Shown: in pieces, positions 24,072-31,653 of the stretch
Layout of the letters: every line of letters starts with the position of its first letter
Numbering within the stretch: the first letter of the stretch is position 1
Program-made: the position numbers and the translations under genes
DNA from: an uncultured Roseovarius sp.
Lineage (GTDB): Bacteria > Pseudomonadota > Alphaproteobacteria > Rhodobacterales > Rhodobacteraceae
Reading direction: 5' to 3'
NCBI RefSeq assembly: GCF_913054395.1
Contig: NZ_CAJXIP010000012.1
Span: 1 to 47,837, forward strand
DNA length: 47,837 nt
Notes under the pieces: generated by a model
The model's input: the letters and a program-made list of their open reading frames with translations, nothing else
What the model was told of the DNA's origin: nothing
Databases searched by the model: none

Positions 24072-24710
24072 ATGGCGGATTTGATCGACACGACTGAAAA
24101 GGCGACGGGCTGGCGCGGATCGCGTGAGGTCTGGCTTGCGGCGGCGCGCGAGGCGTTTCTCGACTCGGGGCTGGATGCGGTCAAGATTCAGCCGCTGGCC
24201 AGCCGTCTCAACCTTTCGCGGACCAGCTTTTACTGGTTCTTTGCGGATCGCGCGGCGCTGCTTGAAGCGCTGCTTGAGGACTGGGAGACGGTGAATACCG
24301 GCAGCCTGGTCGCGGCGGCCCATGACTATGCCGAAACCATCACCGAGGGTGTCCTCAACCTGATCGGCATCTTTCTTGACGATGGTCCATTCGAATCGCG
24401 CCTTGATCTTGCGGTGCGCGGTTGGGCGCATCAGGCCGAGGCGGTGGCGCTTCGGGTGAACCGCGCCGATGACACCCGCCTTGCCGCGATCCGCGCGATG
24501 TACGAGCGGTTCGGCTATGGCGCGGGCGAGGCCGACGTGCGCGCGCGCACCGTCTATCTTGTGCAGATCGGTTATATCTCGATGCAGGTGCATGAGGATA
24601 CGGCGACGCGCATGACGCGCATCCCCGATTACGTCAAGACCTTCACCGGCAAGGCGCCGTCAGAGCGCGAGTTGGCGCGGTTTCGCGCGCGGCACGGGCA
24701 GGGCGCCTGA
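24072..24710 (+). CDS. TetR family transcriptional regulator
   Basis: A 212-residue TetR-type regulator. The N-terminal helix-turn-helix spans about residues 15-65 (WLAAAREAFLDSGLDAVKIQ, then LASRLNLSRTSFYWFFADRAALLEAL, where the recognition helix reads SRTSFYWFF). The remainder is helical ligand-binding domain with no motif I can assign. It diverges from the flavoprotein pair and very likely represses it, with release by a methylated amine, betaine or related substrate (inference). A possible direct-repeat operator lies in the shared upstream region. Confidence 0.87.
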   Translation: MADLIDTTEKATGWRGSREVWLAAAREAFLDSGLDAVKIQPLASRLNLSRTSFYWFFADRAALLEALLEDWETVNTGSLVAAAHDYAETITEGVLNLIGIFLDDGPFESRLDLAVRGWAHQAEAVALRVNRADDTRLAAIRAMYERFGYGAGEADVRARTVYLVQIGYISMQVHEDTATRMTRIPDYVKTFTGKAPSERELARFRARHGQGA

Positions 24711-24780
24711 CAGTGCGCCATCTTGTGGCATTTTGAAAATCATGCGCCGGTGTTCTTGGGCGCGCATGACATGCATTGGG

Positions 24781-25030
24781 TTACCAGGCGTTATATCCAA
24801 GATATTTCCCTGACATCTCGATCTTAACCCGATCGCCCTTGGGGTGCTCGATCCGCGTGATCTGCATGTCGAAATCAATCGCTGACATGATGCCGTCGCC
24901 GAATTTCTCCTGGATGATCGCCTTGATGGTCGGGCGATACACGCCCACGACCTTGTATTCGCGGATCAAGAAGCTTGGGTTAAGCTCCGCGGACTGGGCC
25001 TGATCTGTGCATCCGCGATTTGACTTTGCT
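24781..25030 (-). pseudogene. cynS: Cyanase (cyanate hydratase) C-terminal remnant
   Basis: The C-terminal translation TIKAIIQEKFGDGIMSAIDF followed by DMQITRIEHPKGDRVKIEMSGKYLGYNAW is a typical cyanase catalytic domain, which converts cyanate plus bicarbonate to CO2 and carbamate. The catalytic serine (GIMSAI) is present. Where the family has the Arg-x-x-Glu catalytic pair (RFYE in E. coli, Arg96 and Glu99), this sequence reads REYK, so the glutamate is lysine. An RGCTD segment about 18 codons earlier may be the preceding loop with an insertion. The N-terminal helix-turn-helix-like domain is absent and no start codon fits. The gene is truncated and probably inactive. Confidence 0.72.
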
Positions 25031-25199
25031 GCAAGGAACCGCCTTTTCGCGATGTCCGGCCAAGGATGGCTTTTGTCTCGGTCGCCGCCGTGCCGGAACG
25101 GTGGGACGGATCTGGCGGAAGGTATTCTTTTTTCGTCTGGTGTTTCAGGACGCTCCAAAGCATTGTTGCGCTAGAAAACGGGCAGGGGCCGGAAAACGC

Positions 25200-25742
25200 A
25201 TGGCGGGTCGCGAAGACATCGAAAAGATGATTCTGCAGGTTGGCCTTGGCGATCGTGCCGCGTTTTCATCGCTATATGATGCGACCTCGGCGAAACTTTT
25301 TGGTGTTTGCCTTCGTATGTTAAATAACAGGGCAGAAGCCGAAGACACGTTGCAGGACGTCTTTGTCCGGGTTTGGCAAAAGGCAAACCTCTACAGTTCC
25401 AATGGATACAGCCCCATGACCTGGCTGATCACATTGGCGCGAAATGCGTCGATTGACAGACTTCGCGCCCGACGGGCGGCGACGGTTGATATAGACGAGG
25501 TTCACGACCTTTCCGACACTGGCCCCACACCCGAGGCTGATGCGATTGCCTCTTCTGAACGGGAACGGCTGAATAGTTGCCTCGACGAATTGGAGCCCGA
25601 CAGGTCGGATGCGGTCCGGCGGACCTATCTGGATGGGGATAGCTACAAGGAACTTGCCGCACGCTATGACGTGCCGCTCAACACGATGCGAACCTGGCTG
25701 CGCCGCAGCCTTCTGAAACTAAGGGAATGCCTGAGCCGATGA
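25200..25742 (+). CDS. ECF (SigK-like) RNA polymerase sigma factor
   Basis: A 180-residue extracytoplasmic-function sigma factor. Region 2 spans about residues 18-85 (FSSLYDATSAKLFGVCLRML, AEDTLQDVFVRVWQKANLY, MTWLITLARNASIDRLRARR) and region 4 about 120-178 (DAVRRTYLDGDSYKELAARY then DVPLNTMRTWLRRSLLKLRE). The ATG at 25200 follows GGGGCCGGA; the longer open frame is not family-like. The anti-sigma gene starts inside its stop codon (ATGA), so the two are translationally coupled and almost certainly a sigma/anti-sigma pair. It probably controls itself and the exported proteins downstream. Confidence 0.9.
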   Translation: MAGREDIEKMILQVGLGDRAAFSSLYDATSAKLFGVCLRMLNNRAEAEDTLQDVFVRVWQKANLYSSNGYSPMTWLITLARNASIDRLRARRAATVDIDEVHDLSDTGPTPEADAIASSERERLNSCLDELEPDRSDAVRRTYLDGDSYKELAARYDVPLNTMRTWLRRSLLKLRECLSR

Positions 25743-26416
25743 GTGCCGAAGAAGAGCATAGCGACGACATCGCCCTGGCTGGCGAGTATGTGCTGCACCT
25801 TCTGGATGCCGCTGAGCGCAAGGCGTTCGAGGCGCGACTTGTTCAGGAACCGGCGTTGCGTGATCTCGCGCGTGAATGGGAAGCCCAGCTTGCGCTCTTT
25901 GCTCAGGACATTGCCCCTGTCACACCACCGGCCGCCGTGAAATCAAAGCTTGAAAGCAGGCTCTTTGCTGCGCCCGAACGCGCGTCGCGCGGTTTGCGGC
26001 GTTGGATCATCGGCGGCATGCTTGCCCTTGGGGTGATCGTTGGCGCCGCCGTCCTGCTGCCGGTGCTAAGCCCGCCGGTTCCCTCTCTGACGGCAAGCGT
26101 TGTTGCCGAAGATGGCTCGCTTGTGGTGGCCGCGAACTTTATCGCCGAGACAAACACCCTCGAGATCGAACGTCAGGCCGGGGCGGCCCTGCCCGGTCGC
26201 GTGCTTGAGCTTTGGCTGATTGCGGCCGATGCCACGGCGCCGGTGTCACTTGGCGTTTTGCCAGAGGATCGCGCTGCGCGTATCGCGCTTTCCGACAGCC
26301 TGGCCCGTCAAATGACAGGCGCTGTTCTGGCGATCAGCGACGAGCCGCCGGGCGGCTCTCCGACCGGGGCGCCCACCGGTGCGGTCCTAGCCGCAGGGCC
26401 GGTGACGGGCGTGTAA
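25739..26416 (+). CDS. RskA-type transmembrane anti-sigma factor
   Basis: A 225-residue membrane-spanning anti-sigma factor. A cytoplasmic N-terminal sigma-binding part (about residues 1-80: DIALAGEYVLHLLDAAERKA, LRDLAREWEAQLA) is followed by one membrane helix (about 88-112, WIIGGMLALGVIVGAAVLLPVL) and a periplasmic RskA domain (LVVAANFIAETNTLEIERQ, LPGRVLELWLIAAD, VSLGVLPED). The C-terminal SDEPPGGSPTGAPTGAVLAA end is also typical of the family. The ATG at 25739 overlaps the sigma stop; an ATG four codons earlier is the alternative. Signal-induced proteolysis of such proteins normally releases the sigma factor. Confidence 0.85.
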   Translation: MSAEEEHSDDIALAGEYVLHLLDAAERKAFEARLVQEPALRDLAREWEAQLALFAQDIAPVTPPAAVKSKLESRLFAAPERASRGLRRWIIGGMLALGVIVGAAVLLPVLSPPVPSLTASVVAEDGSLVVAANFIAETNTLEIERQAGAALPGRVLELWLIAADATAPVSLGVLPEDRAARIALSDSLARQMTGAVLAISDEPPGGSPTGAPTGAVLAAGPVTGV

Positions 26417-26538
26417 AATAACGTCCCTTGCGGTTTTTTTGAAAAAAATAAATTCGCGCTGAAACTTTCTGACGAAACCTTCCGTGTCTTCTCCATCGTC
26501 GGCTCAACCGGGCCATTAAAACCGAAGGAGAAAGACCA
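26417..26538 (+). promoter_or_regulatory. Candidate ECF-type promoter region ahead of the fasciclin gene
   Basis: This 122-base A/T-rich gap contains GAAAC motifs (about 26460 and 26474) with CGTGTC or CGTC-type motifs 17-18 bases downstream, which resembles -35/-10 pairs of ECF sigma factors. I cannot tell which pair is used. Poly-T and poly-A runs near 26438-26455 may partly terminate the sigma/anti-sigma message. Confidence 0.35.
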
Positions 26539-27090
26539 ATGACTTTCAAGACAGTTCTTGCCGCCACTGCCGTCACCGCCGCTTTGGGCACCGCCGTTTT
26601 GGCCGCCAACCCCACCGTGGGCGGCGCCCCGATGCTCGAAGAGCGCAACATCATTCAGAACGCCGTGAACTCGCCTGTGCACACAACGCTTGTTGCTGCG
26701 GTGAAGGCGGCGGACCTTGTGGACACGCTTCAGGGTGAGGGGCCCTTTACGGTCTTTGCCCCGATCAACGACGCCTTTGCGGCCCTGCCCGCAGGCACGG
26801 TGGAAACACTGCTGAAGCCCGAGAACAAGGCCATGCTGCAAAAGGTGCTGACTGCCCACGTCGTCGCCGGTGACTGGTCGGCCGCTGATATCACTGCCGC
26901 CGCCCGCGCAAGTGCTGACGGGTTTTATCACTTCAATGCCGTCTCGGGTGACGCGCTGTCGGCGCAGGTGAAGGGCAGCAAGGTCTACATCTACGACGAA
27001 AACGGCAATGCCAGCCTCGTCACGATTGCCGATGTCGATCAGTCGAACGGGGTTATCCACGTGGTCAACTCTGTTCTGGTGCCGAAGTAA
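26539..27090 (+). CDS. Exported fasciclin (FAS1) domain protein
   Basis: A 183-residue secreted or periplasmic protein with a Sec signal peptide (about residues 1-22, ending ALGTAVLAA) and one FAS1 domain (about 42-183). The H1 motif reads GPFTVFAPINDAFAALPAG and the H2 region reads GVIHVVNSVLVPK, with HVVAGDW in between. FAS1 domains mediate surface adhesion or protein-protein contacts. An AAGGAGA site precedes the ATG. It follows the ECF sigma/anti-sigma pair; in mycobacteria SigK/RskA controls the fasciclin proteins MPT70 and MPT83, a striking parallel. Confidence 0.9.
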   Translation: MTFKTVLAATAVTAALGTAVLAANPTVGGAPMLEERNIIQNAVNSPVHTTLVAAVKAADLVDTLQGEGPFTVFAPINDAFAALPAGTVETLLKPENKAMLQKVLTAHVVAGDWSAADITAAARASADGFYHFNAVSGDALSAQVKGSKVYIYDENGNASLVTIADVDQSNGVIHVVNSVLVPK

Positions 27091-27111
27091 GCCCCCACTT
27101 CGCGCCGAACC

Positions 27112-27139
27112 GGCCTCCTTCGCTGTGGCGAAGGGGGCC
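27112..27139 (+). other. Intercistronic stem-loop between fasciclin and msrB genes
   Basis: GGCCTCCTTCGC (27112-27123) and GCGAAGGGGGCC (27128-27139) form a 12-bp stem with one G-T wobble and a TGTG tetraloop. No T-run follows. It probably modulates readthrough or mRNA stability within the operon. Confidence 0.5.
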
Positions 27140-27166
27140 AACCCAATCCCGAAAGGAGGATATGCC

Positions 27167-27622
27167 ATGCAGCGCCGAACCCTTGTGACAAGCCTTTTCA
27201 GCCTTGCGGCAACCCGCGCTTTCGCGGCGGGCGGAGCGTTTGAAATCGCCCGAACCGAGGCCGAGTGGCAGGCCATGCTGACGGATGCCGAATATGCCGT
27301 GTTGCGTGGGGAAGGGACCGAGGCGGCTTATTCGAGCCCGCTCAACGCGGAAACGCGAGAGGGGATCTATCACTGCAAAGGGTGCGATCTGCCGCTCTAT
27401 GCCTCCGGGCATAAATACGACAGCGGCACCGGCTGGCCAAGCTTCTGGCAAAGTCTGCCGAATGCCATCGGCACCAAGGCGGACAATACGCTTTTTGCCC
27501 GCCGCACCGAGGTGCATTGCCGCCGCTGCGGATCGCATTTGGGGCACATCTTTGATGATGGCCCGCCGCCCACGGGGAAACGGCACTGTCTGAATGGCCT
27601 TAGCCTTACTTTCAACGCGTGA
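27167..27622 (+). CDS. msrB: Exported peptide-methionine (R)-S-oxide reductase MsrB
   Basis: A 151-residue methionine sulfoxide reductase B with an N-terminal export signal that includes an RR pair (MQRRTLVTSLFSLAATRAFA), so repair is likely periplasmic. Zinc-binding CxxC pairs are at Cys70/Cys73 and Cys118/Cys121, the fold motif GWPSFW is at 89-94, and the catalytic cysteine is Cys141 in RHCLNG. No recycling cysteine is evident at the usual upstream position. The start has a strong AAAGGAGG site. It follows the fasciclin gene, consistent with a stress operon under the ECF sigma factor that repairs oxidised exported proteins. Confidence 0.9.
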   Translation: MQRRTLVTSLFSLAATRAFAAGGAFEIARTEAEWQAMLTDAEYAVLRGEGTEAAYSSPLNAETREGIYHCKGCDLPLYASGHKYDSGTGWPSFWQSLPNAIGTKADNTLFARRTEVHCRRCGSHLGHIFDDGPPPTGKRHCLNGLSLTFNA

Positions 27623-27697
27623 GACAGCCGAGTTCACCTGAACACCCGAAGACCGGCTGCGCGTCCTTCTGAACCGATCAAACACAAAGGAAACCAC

Positions 27698-28543
27698 ATG
27701 TTTCGCATGACCACGATGACCTCGGCCCTGGCATTGCTTGCCGCGCCCGCTTTTGCGGAGGGCCACGCAGCCACCATGGGCTATGCCCTGTCCTCTGACG
27801 GCTCCAGCCTGATGGTGATGGACAGCATCTCTGCCCCCGGTGATGTTCGAACTCTTACCCTGTCGGCGCCGGTGCGCTCGATCGCCTGGCGTCCGGTGAC
27901 CGGCGAGTTGGTCGGCTATGCCGATGGCAGCATCGTCAACATCGACACGACATCGGGCGAGACACTGGACCAGGGCGCGATGTTCATGGACGATGCCGTG
28001 ATCGCAAAGGAGGCCGTCGTCGGGTTCGATTTCAACAACAAGATTGATGCCGTGCGGGCCGTGTCCACAATGGGCGATAACCTTGTCTATTTCCCGACCG
28101 ACTTTGCCGCCGACAAGGCCAACTCCGTGCGCCGCTTCACCGGTCTGGCCTATGGCGAAGGCGATGTTTCGCAAGGTGCAAAGCCTCTGATCTTTGCGAA
28201 TGCCTATACCAATGCCATTGACGGCAAAAAGGCCGGGGGCACGTTCCAATACGCGCTTGATGCCCGCGCCAACGCTCTGGTGAGCCTTGCAAACAATGCA
28301 GGCACGCTTGCGACGATCGGCCTGATCACAATCGACGGTAAGCCGGTCGATATCCTGCCCGTGGGCGGCTTTGACATCGTTTCGCCGCAGGAAGGCACCG
28401 ATGCGGCCTATGCCGTGCTTCAGATCGAGGGGCAAGACACAGCGGGTCTCTATTCGATTGATCTTGGCTCGGGGGCGGCCAGTTTGCTGTCGGATCTCGG
28501 AAGGGAGGGGATTTCCAGTTTCGCGGTCTCATCGGGGATGTGA
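27698..28543 (+). CDS. Exported DUF4394-type repeat protein
   Basis: A 281-residue secreted or periplasmic protein with a signal peptide (about residues 1-21, ending APAFAEG) and a DUF4394-like fold: repeated GYALSSDGSSLMVMDSISAP, VRSIAWRPVTGELVGYADG, NIDTTSGETLDQG and LYSIDLGSGAASLLSDLG units that look like blades of a propeller. Function is unknown; related proteins often sit near fasciclin and anti-sigma genes. Spacing of 75 bases from msrB and same direction suggest the same operon. A bidirectional terminator follows. Confidence 0.75.
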   Translation: MFRMTTMTSALALLAAPAFAEGHAATMGYALSSDGSSLMVMDSISAPGDVRTLTLSAPVRSIAWRPVTGELVGYADGSIVNIDTTSGETLDQGAMFMDDAVIAKEAVVGFDFNNKIDAVRAVSTMGDNLVYFPTDFAADKANSVRRFTGLAYGEGDVSQGAKPLIFANAYTNAIDGKKAGGTFQYALDARANALVSLANNAGTLATIGLITIDGKPVDILPVGGFDIVSPQEGTDAAYAVLQIEGQDTAGLYSIDLGSGAASLLSDLGREGISSFAVSSGM

Positions 28544-28571
28544 CGCGATCATGGTGTAGGTAACGAGTGAA

Positions 28572-28605
28572 AATGCCGACGCTCACCAGCAGGAGCGTCG
28601 GCATT
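28572..28605. terminator. Bidirectional intrinsic terminator
   Basis: A perfect 13-bp stem (AATGCCGACGCTC at 28572-28584, GAGCGTCGGCATT at 28593-28605) with an eight-base loop lies between the convergent DUF4394 gene and the acyl-CoA ligase. It is followed by GTTTC on the plus strand and by TTTTCAC on the minus strand, so it can serve both. Confidence 0.75.
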
Positions 28606-28709
28606 GTTTCGTCACCGCACCTGTCAGGTCGCATCACGCGTTGCGCCCTGGCGTTTGTGCGTAAATGCTGTGTCTGCCCCGCCCGGCGGTTTGATCGGGG
28701 GCGCGGCGA

Positions 28710-30344
28710 TCAGATCGCATTCTCCCTTGCCTGCTCGCGCAGGACGAATTTCTGAATTTTGCCGGTCGGTGTCCTTGGAATCGGCATGAAGATGAATCGG
28801 CCGGGCACCTTGAAGGGGGCAAGCTGATCGCGGCACCACGCCCGAAGGGCGTCTGTATCCACTTGATGACCCGAGGCAAGTTCGATAAAGGCACAGGGCG
28901 TTTCGCCCCATTTCTCATGCGGCATGGCAACCACGGCGGCAACGCTGACTGCGGGATGCCGGTAAAGCGCCTCTTCGACTTCGATGGAAGATATGTTTTC
29001 GCCCCCCGAAATGATGATGTCCTTGGACCGGTCCTTGAGCTGGATATAGCCATCGGGATGCATGACGCCGAGATCGCCGGAGTGAAACCAACCGCCCGCA
29101 AATGCCTCTCGGGTGGCATGCGGATTGCGGAAATAGCCCTTCATCACCACGTTGCCGCGAAACATGACCTCGCCCATGGTCTTGCCGTCACGCGGCACTG
29201 GGGCCATGGTTTCGGGGTCGAGAACATCAAGCCCTTCAAGCGCAAGATAGCGCACGCCCTGACGGGATTTGAGAGCGGCCTGCTCGGAAGGGGCCAGATC
29301 GGACCAGCCTTGATGCCAGTCGTTCACCACCGCCGGGCCATATGTTTCCGTCAGGCCGTAAAGATGGGTCACGTCAAAGCCTGCGGTTCTCATATCCGCC
29401 AACAGCTTTTCCGGCGGCGGTGCGGCGGCGGTGAAGAACTGAACGGTGTGATCGAGGTTGCGTTTTTCGGCCTCGGGCGCCGAAATCATCAGCGACATCA
29501 CGATCGGCGCGCCGCAAAGATGCGTTACACCCTCGTCGGCCAGGGCATTCCAGATCGGCTCGGCCCGGACCTGGCGCAGACAGACATGCGTGCCGATGAT
29601 CGCCGACATGGTCCAGGGGAAACACCAGCCGTTGCAGTGAAACATCGGCAGGGTCCAAAGGTAGACCGCGTGTTTGGCCATCGATGTGGTCAGCGCATTG
29701 CCCTGCGCCAAAAGATAGGCGCCACGATGATGCGACACCACGCCCTTGGGATCGCCGGTCGTGCCCGAGGTATAGTTGATCGAGATCGCGTCCCATTCAT
29801 CTTCCGGCATCAGCCAGGCGAAATCCGGATCACCGGCACAAAGGAACGCCTCAAAGTCATGCGCCTCGACAGGGACCTGCGGCCCGCCGAATTCCGCATC
29901 GTCATATTGGATCAGCATCGGGTTGACCGAGGCCAGCGCCAGCGCCTCTTGCATCAAAGGCATGAATTCGCGGTCCACAATCACGATGCGCGAGCGGGCG
30001 TGATCAAGCTGAAACGCAATGATCGAGGCATCCAGACGGGTGTTGATCGAATGCAGGACCCCGCCGCACATCGGCACGCCGTAATGGCATTCCAGCATCG
30101 CCGGGGTGTTCGCCAACAGCGCCGAAACGGTATCCCCGCGCCCGATACCGGCCTTGGCAAGCGCCGAGGCCAACTGCCGCGAGCGGGCATAGAAGTCGGC
30201 GTAATTGCGTCGCAGTGCCCCGTGAACAATCGCCGTGTGATCGGGAAAGACACTGGCGGCGCGCTCCAGAAAGGTTAGCGGCGTCAGGGGCTGATAGTTC
30301 GCGGGATTGCGATCAAGGTCGATGTTAAAGGGGTTGGTTTCCAT
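28710..30344 (-). CDS. Acyl-CoA ligase, candidate methylmercaptopropionate-CoA ligase (DmdB-like)
   Basis: A 544-residue AMP-forming acyl-CoA synthetase. The P-loop reads YTSGTTGDPKG (191-201), the adenylate-binding motif YGLTETYGP, the hinge region DRSKDIIISGGENIS, and the catalytic lysine lies in RTPTGKIQKF. His236 and Trp240 in MFHCNGW match the spacing I recall for the active-site His/Trp pair of DmdB, which charges methylmercaptopropionate during DMSP demethylation. Its position in a run with dmdA makes that role likely, though other short or medium-chain acids remain possible. I chose METNPF at 30344, four bases after the upstream stop; MADLMETN at 30356 is the alternative. Confidence 0.82.
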   Translation of the reverse strand: METNPFNIDLDRNPANYQPLTPLTFLERAASVFPDHTAIVHGALRRNYADFYARSRQLASALAKAGIGRGDTVSALLANTPAMLECHYGVPMCGGVLHSINTRLDASIIAFQLDHARSRIVIVDREFMPLMQEALALASVNPMLIQYDDAEFGGPQVPVEAHDFEAFLCAGDPDFAWLMPEDEWDAISINYTSGTTGDPKGVVSHHRGAYLLAQGNALTTSMAKHAVYLWTLPMFHCNGWCFPWTMSAIIGTHVCLRQVRAEPIWNALADEGVTHLCGAPIVMSLMISAPEAEKRNLDHTVQFFTAAAPPPEKLLADMRTAGFDVTHLYGLTETYGPAVVNDWHQGWSDLAPSEQAALKSRQGVRYLALEGLDVLDPETMAPVPRDGKTMGEVMFRGNVVMKGYFRNPHATREAFAGGWFHSGDLGVMHPDGYIQLKDRSKDIIISGGENISSIEVEEALYRHPAVSVAAVVAMPHEKWGETPCAFIELASGHQVDTDALRAWCRDQLAPFKVPGRFIFMPIPRTPTGKIQKFVLREQARENAI

Positions 30345-30348
30345 GAGA

Positions 30349-31149
30349 TCAGCCATCCTGCCACTGGGGGTCGCGTTTTTCGATGAAAGCACCGATACCC
30401 TCCTGGGCATCGCGGGCAAGCATGTTGTCGACCATCACGCCAGAGGCGTAATCATAGGCCTGCGCCAATGGCATTTCGCGTTGAGCATAAAACGCGCGCT
30501 TGCCGGTGGCTAGGGTCATGCTTGACTTCGACGCGATCTTGCGGGCCATTTCCATAGTGGTGGCGCGCAACGCTTCGGGGGCAACTGCATGGTTGACCAG
30601 CCCGATGTCCGCCGCGCGATTGGCTGGTGTCATGTCCCCGGTCAAAAGCATTTCCATCGCGTGCTTGCCCGCCACGTTGCGCGACAGGGCCACCATCGGC
30701 GTTGAGCAGAACAATCCGATGTGAACCCCCGGTGTGCTGAACTTTGCCGTGTCCGCCGCAATCGCCAGATCGCAACTTGCCACCAGCTGACAGCCTGCGG
30801 CGGTCGCGATGCCGGTAACTTCGGCGATGACGGGTTTGGGGCAATTCACGATTGCCTGCATCACGCCGGAACACTGCGCCATCACTTTCGTGAAATAGGC
30901 CTTTCCGCCATCGGGCCCGGTGCGACCGGCGGTCATTTCCTTAAGGTCGTGGCCCGCGCAAAAGGCCGGTCCGTTCGCGGCCAGAATGATGACGCGCACC
31001 GCCGGATTGGTGCCCGCCGCAGCAAAGGCCGCACCCAGTTCTGCCAGCATTGCCTCGGACAGCGCATTACGCCGCCCAACGTCATTCAGGGTCAGGCGCA
31101 GAACGCCGTCATCCTCCAGGTCACGCAGCAGGATATCGCTCTTTTGCAT
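30349..31149 (-). CDS. Crotonase-fold (enoyl-CoA hydratase-like) protein lacking both catalytic glutamates
   Basis: A 266-residue crotonase-superfamily protein, similar in pattern to ECHDC3-type members. The oxyanion-hole motif FCAGHDLKEM (63-72) and the CoA-binding TAAGCQLVASCDLAIA segment are present. The two acid/base glutamates of enoyl-CoA hydratase (144 and 164 in rat crotonase) fall at Gln121 and Gly141 (AGCQLVAS and FSTPGVHIG), so ordinary hydratase chemistry looks unlikely. It sits between the OsmC-like gene and the acyl-CoA ligase, where a DmdD-like methylthioacryloyl-CoA hydratase might be expected, but the missing residues argue against that. An AAGGA site precedes the ATG. Confidence 0.82.
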   Translation of the reverse strand: MQKSDILLRDLEDDGVLRLTLNDVGRRNALSEAMLAELGAAFAAAGTNPAVRVIILAANGPAFCAGHDLKEMTAGRTGPDGGKAYFTKVMAQCSGVMQAIVNCPKPVIAEVTGIATAAGCQLVASCDLAIAADTAKFSTPGVHIGLFCSTPMVALSRNVAGKHAMEMLLTGDMTPANRAADIGLVNHAVAPEALRATTMEMARKIASKSSMTLATGKRAFYAQREMPLAQAYDYASGVMVDNMLARDAQEGIGAFIEKRDPQWQDG

Positions 31150-31172
31150 CGGGTCAGATCCTTGTTCGGGCT

Positions 31173-31622
31173 TTAGAAAACGTTGATTTCCACGCTGTCG
31201 GCGAGGGTATTGGCGATAAAGCAATAGCGATGCGCGCGGTGTTGCATCTCTTCAAGTTCGCTCGCCTTGACGTCAAACCCGGTGTCAAAGCGCACCACCG
31301 GATGCAGATCAATGCGGGTCACGGACATCTGGCCCTTGGGGTTTTTGCCCAAATGCGCCTCGGCATAGTCGTGATAACTGGCGACTGGCCAGCCTGCCTT
31401 GGCGCAGAGCGCAAGGAAGGTCATCATATGACAGCTCGACAGCGCCGATGCGAGGGCCTGTTCGGGGTTGGTATTGGCCGGATCTCCGCCCCAATCCGGG
31501 GCGGAATCCACTTCAAACTCGTAACTGTTGTTGAATTGAACCCTATGTGCGTTCGAGTATTTGCCTGTCTGCAACACGGGTTCTGCACGGTGCCAGTGCA
31601 GTTGGATGGAAAGATCGGACAT
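31173..31622 (-). CDS. OsmC/Ohr family peroxide-type protein
   Basis: A 149-residue OsmC-family protein. The two conserved redox cysteines are Cys64 (LASALSSCHMMTFL) and Cys134 (HRAHRYCFIANTL). Family members reduce organic hydroperoxides or handle related thiol chemistry. I chose the ATG at 31622, which starts 31 bases after the dmdA stop; the longer open frame runs back into dmdA. It lies between dmdA and the crotonase gene, so a role in detoxifying reactive sulfur or peroxide by-products of DMSP breakdown is plausible but inferred. Confidence 0.82.
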   Translation of the reverse strand: MSDLSIQLHWHRAEPVLQTGKYSNAHRVQFNNSYEFEVDSAPDWGGDPANTNPEQALASALSSCHMMTFLALCAKAGWPVASYHDYAEAHLGKNPKGQMSVTRIDLHPVVRFDTGFDVKASELEEMQHRAHRYCFIANTLADSVEINVF

Positions 31623-31653
31623 ATCTTGGGTCTCTTGCTTTTGGCCAGGGTGC

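Noticed and set aside
25020..25199. N-terminal extension of the ECF sigma frame
   Set aside because: Sixty extra codons are rich in Arg/Cys and have no sigma-factor similarity; a good ribosome-binding site supports the start at 25200.
27065..28435. Leftward 456-codon open frame opposite fasciclin/msrB/DUF4394 genes
   Set aside because: It spans three recognised genes on the opposite strand and has no family match.
28863..30278. Rightward 471-codon open frame opposite the acyl-CoA ligase
   Set aside because: Antisense shadow of a gene with full AMP-ligase motifs.
30349..31149. Naming the crotonase-fold gene dmdD
   Set aside because: Both catalytic glutamates expected for DmdD are missing (Gln121, Gly141), so location alone does not justify the name.
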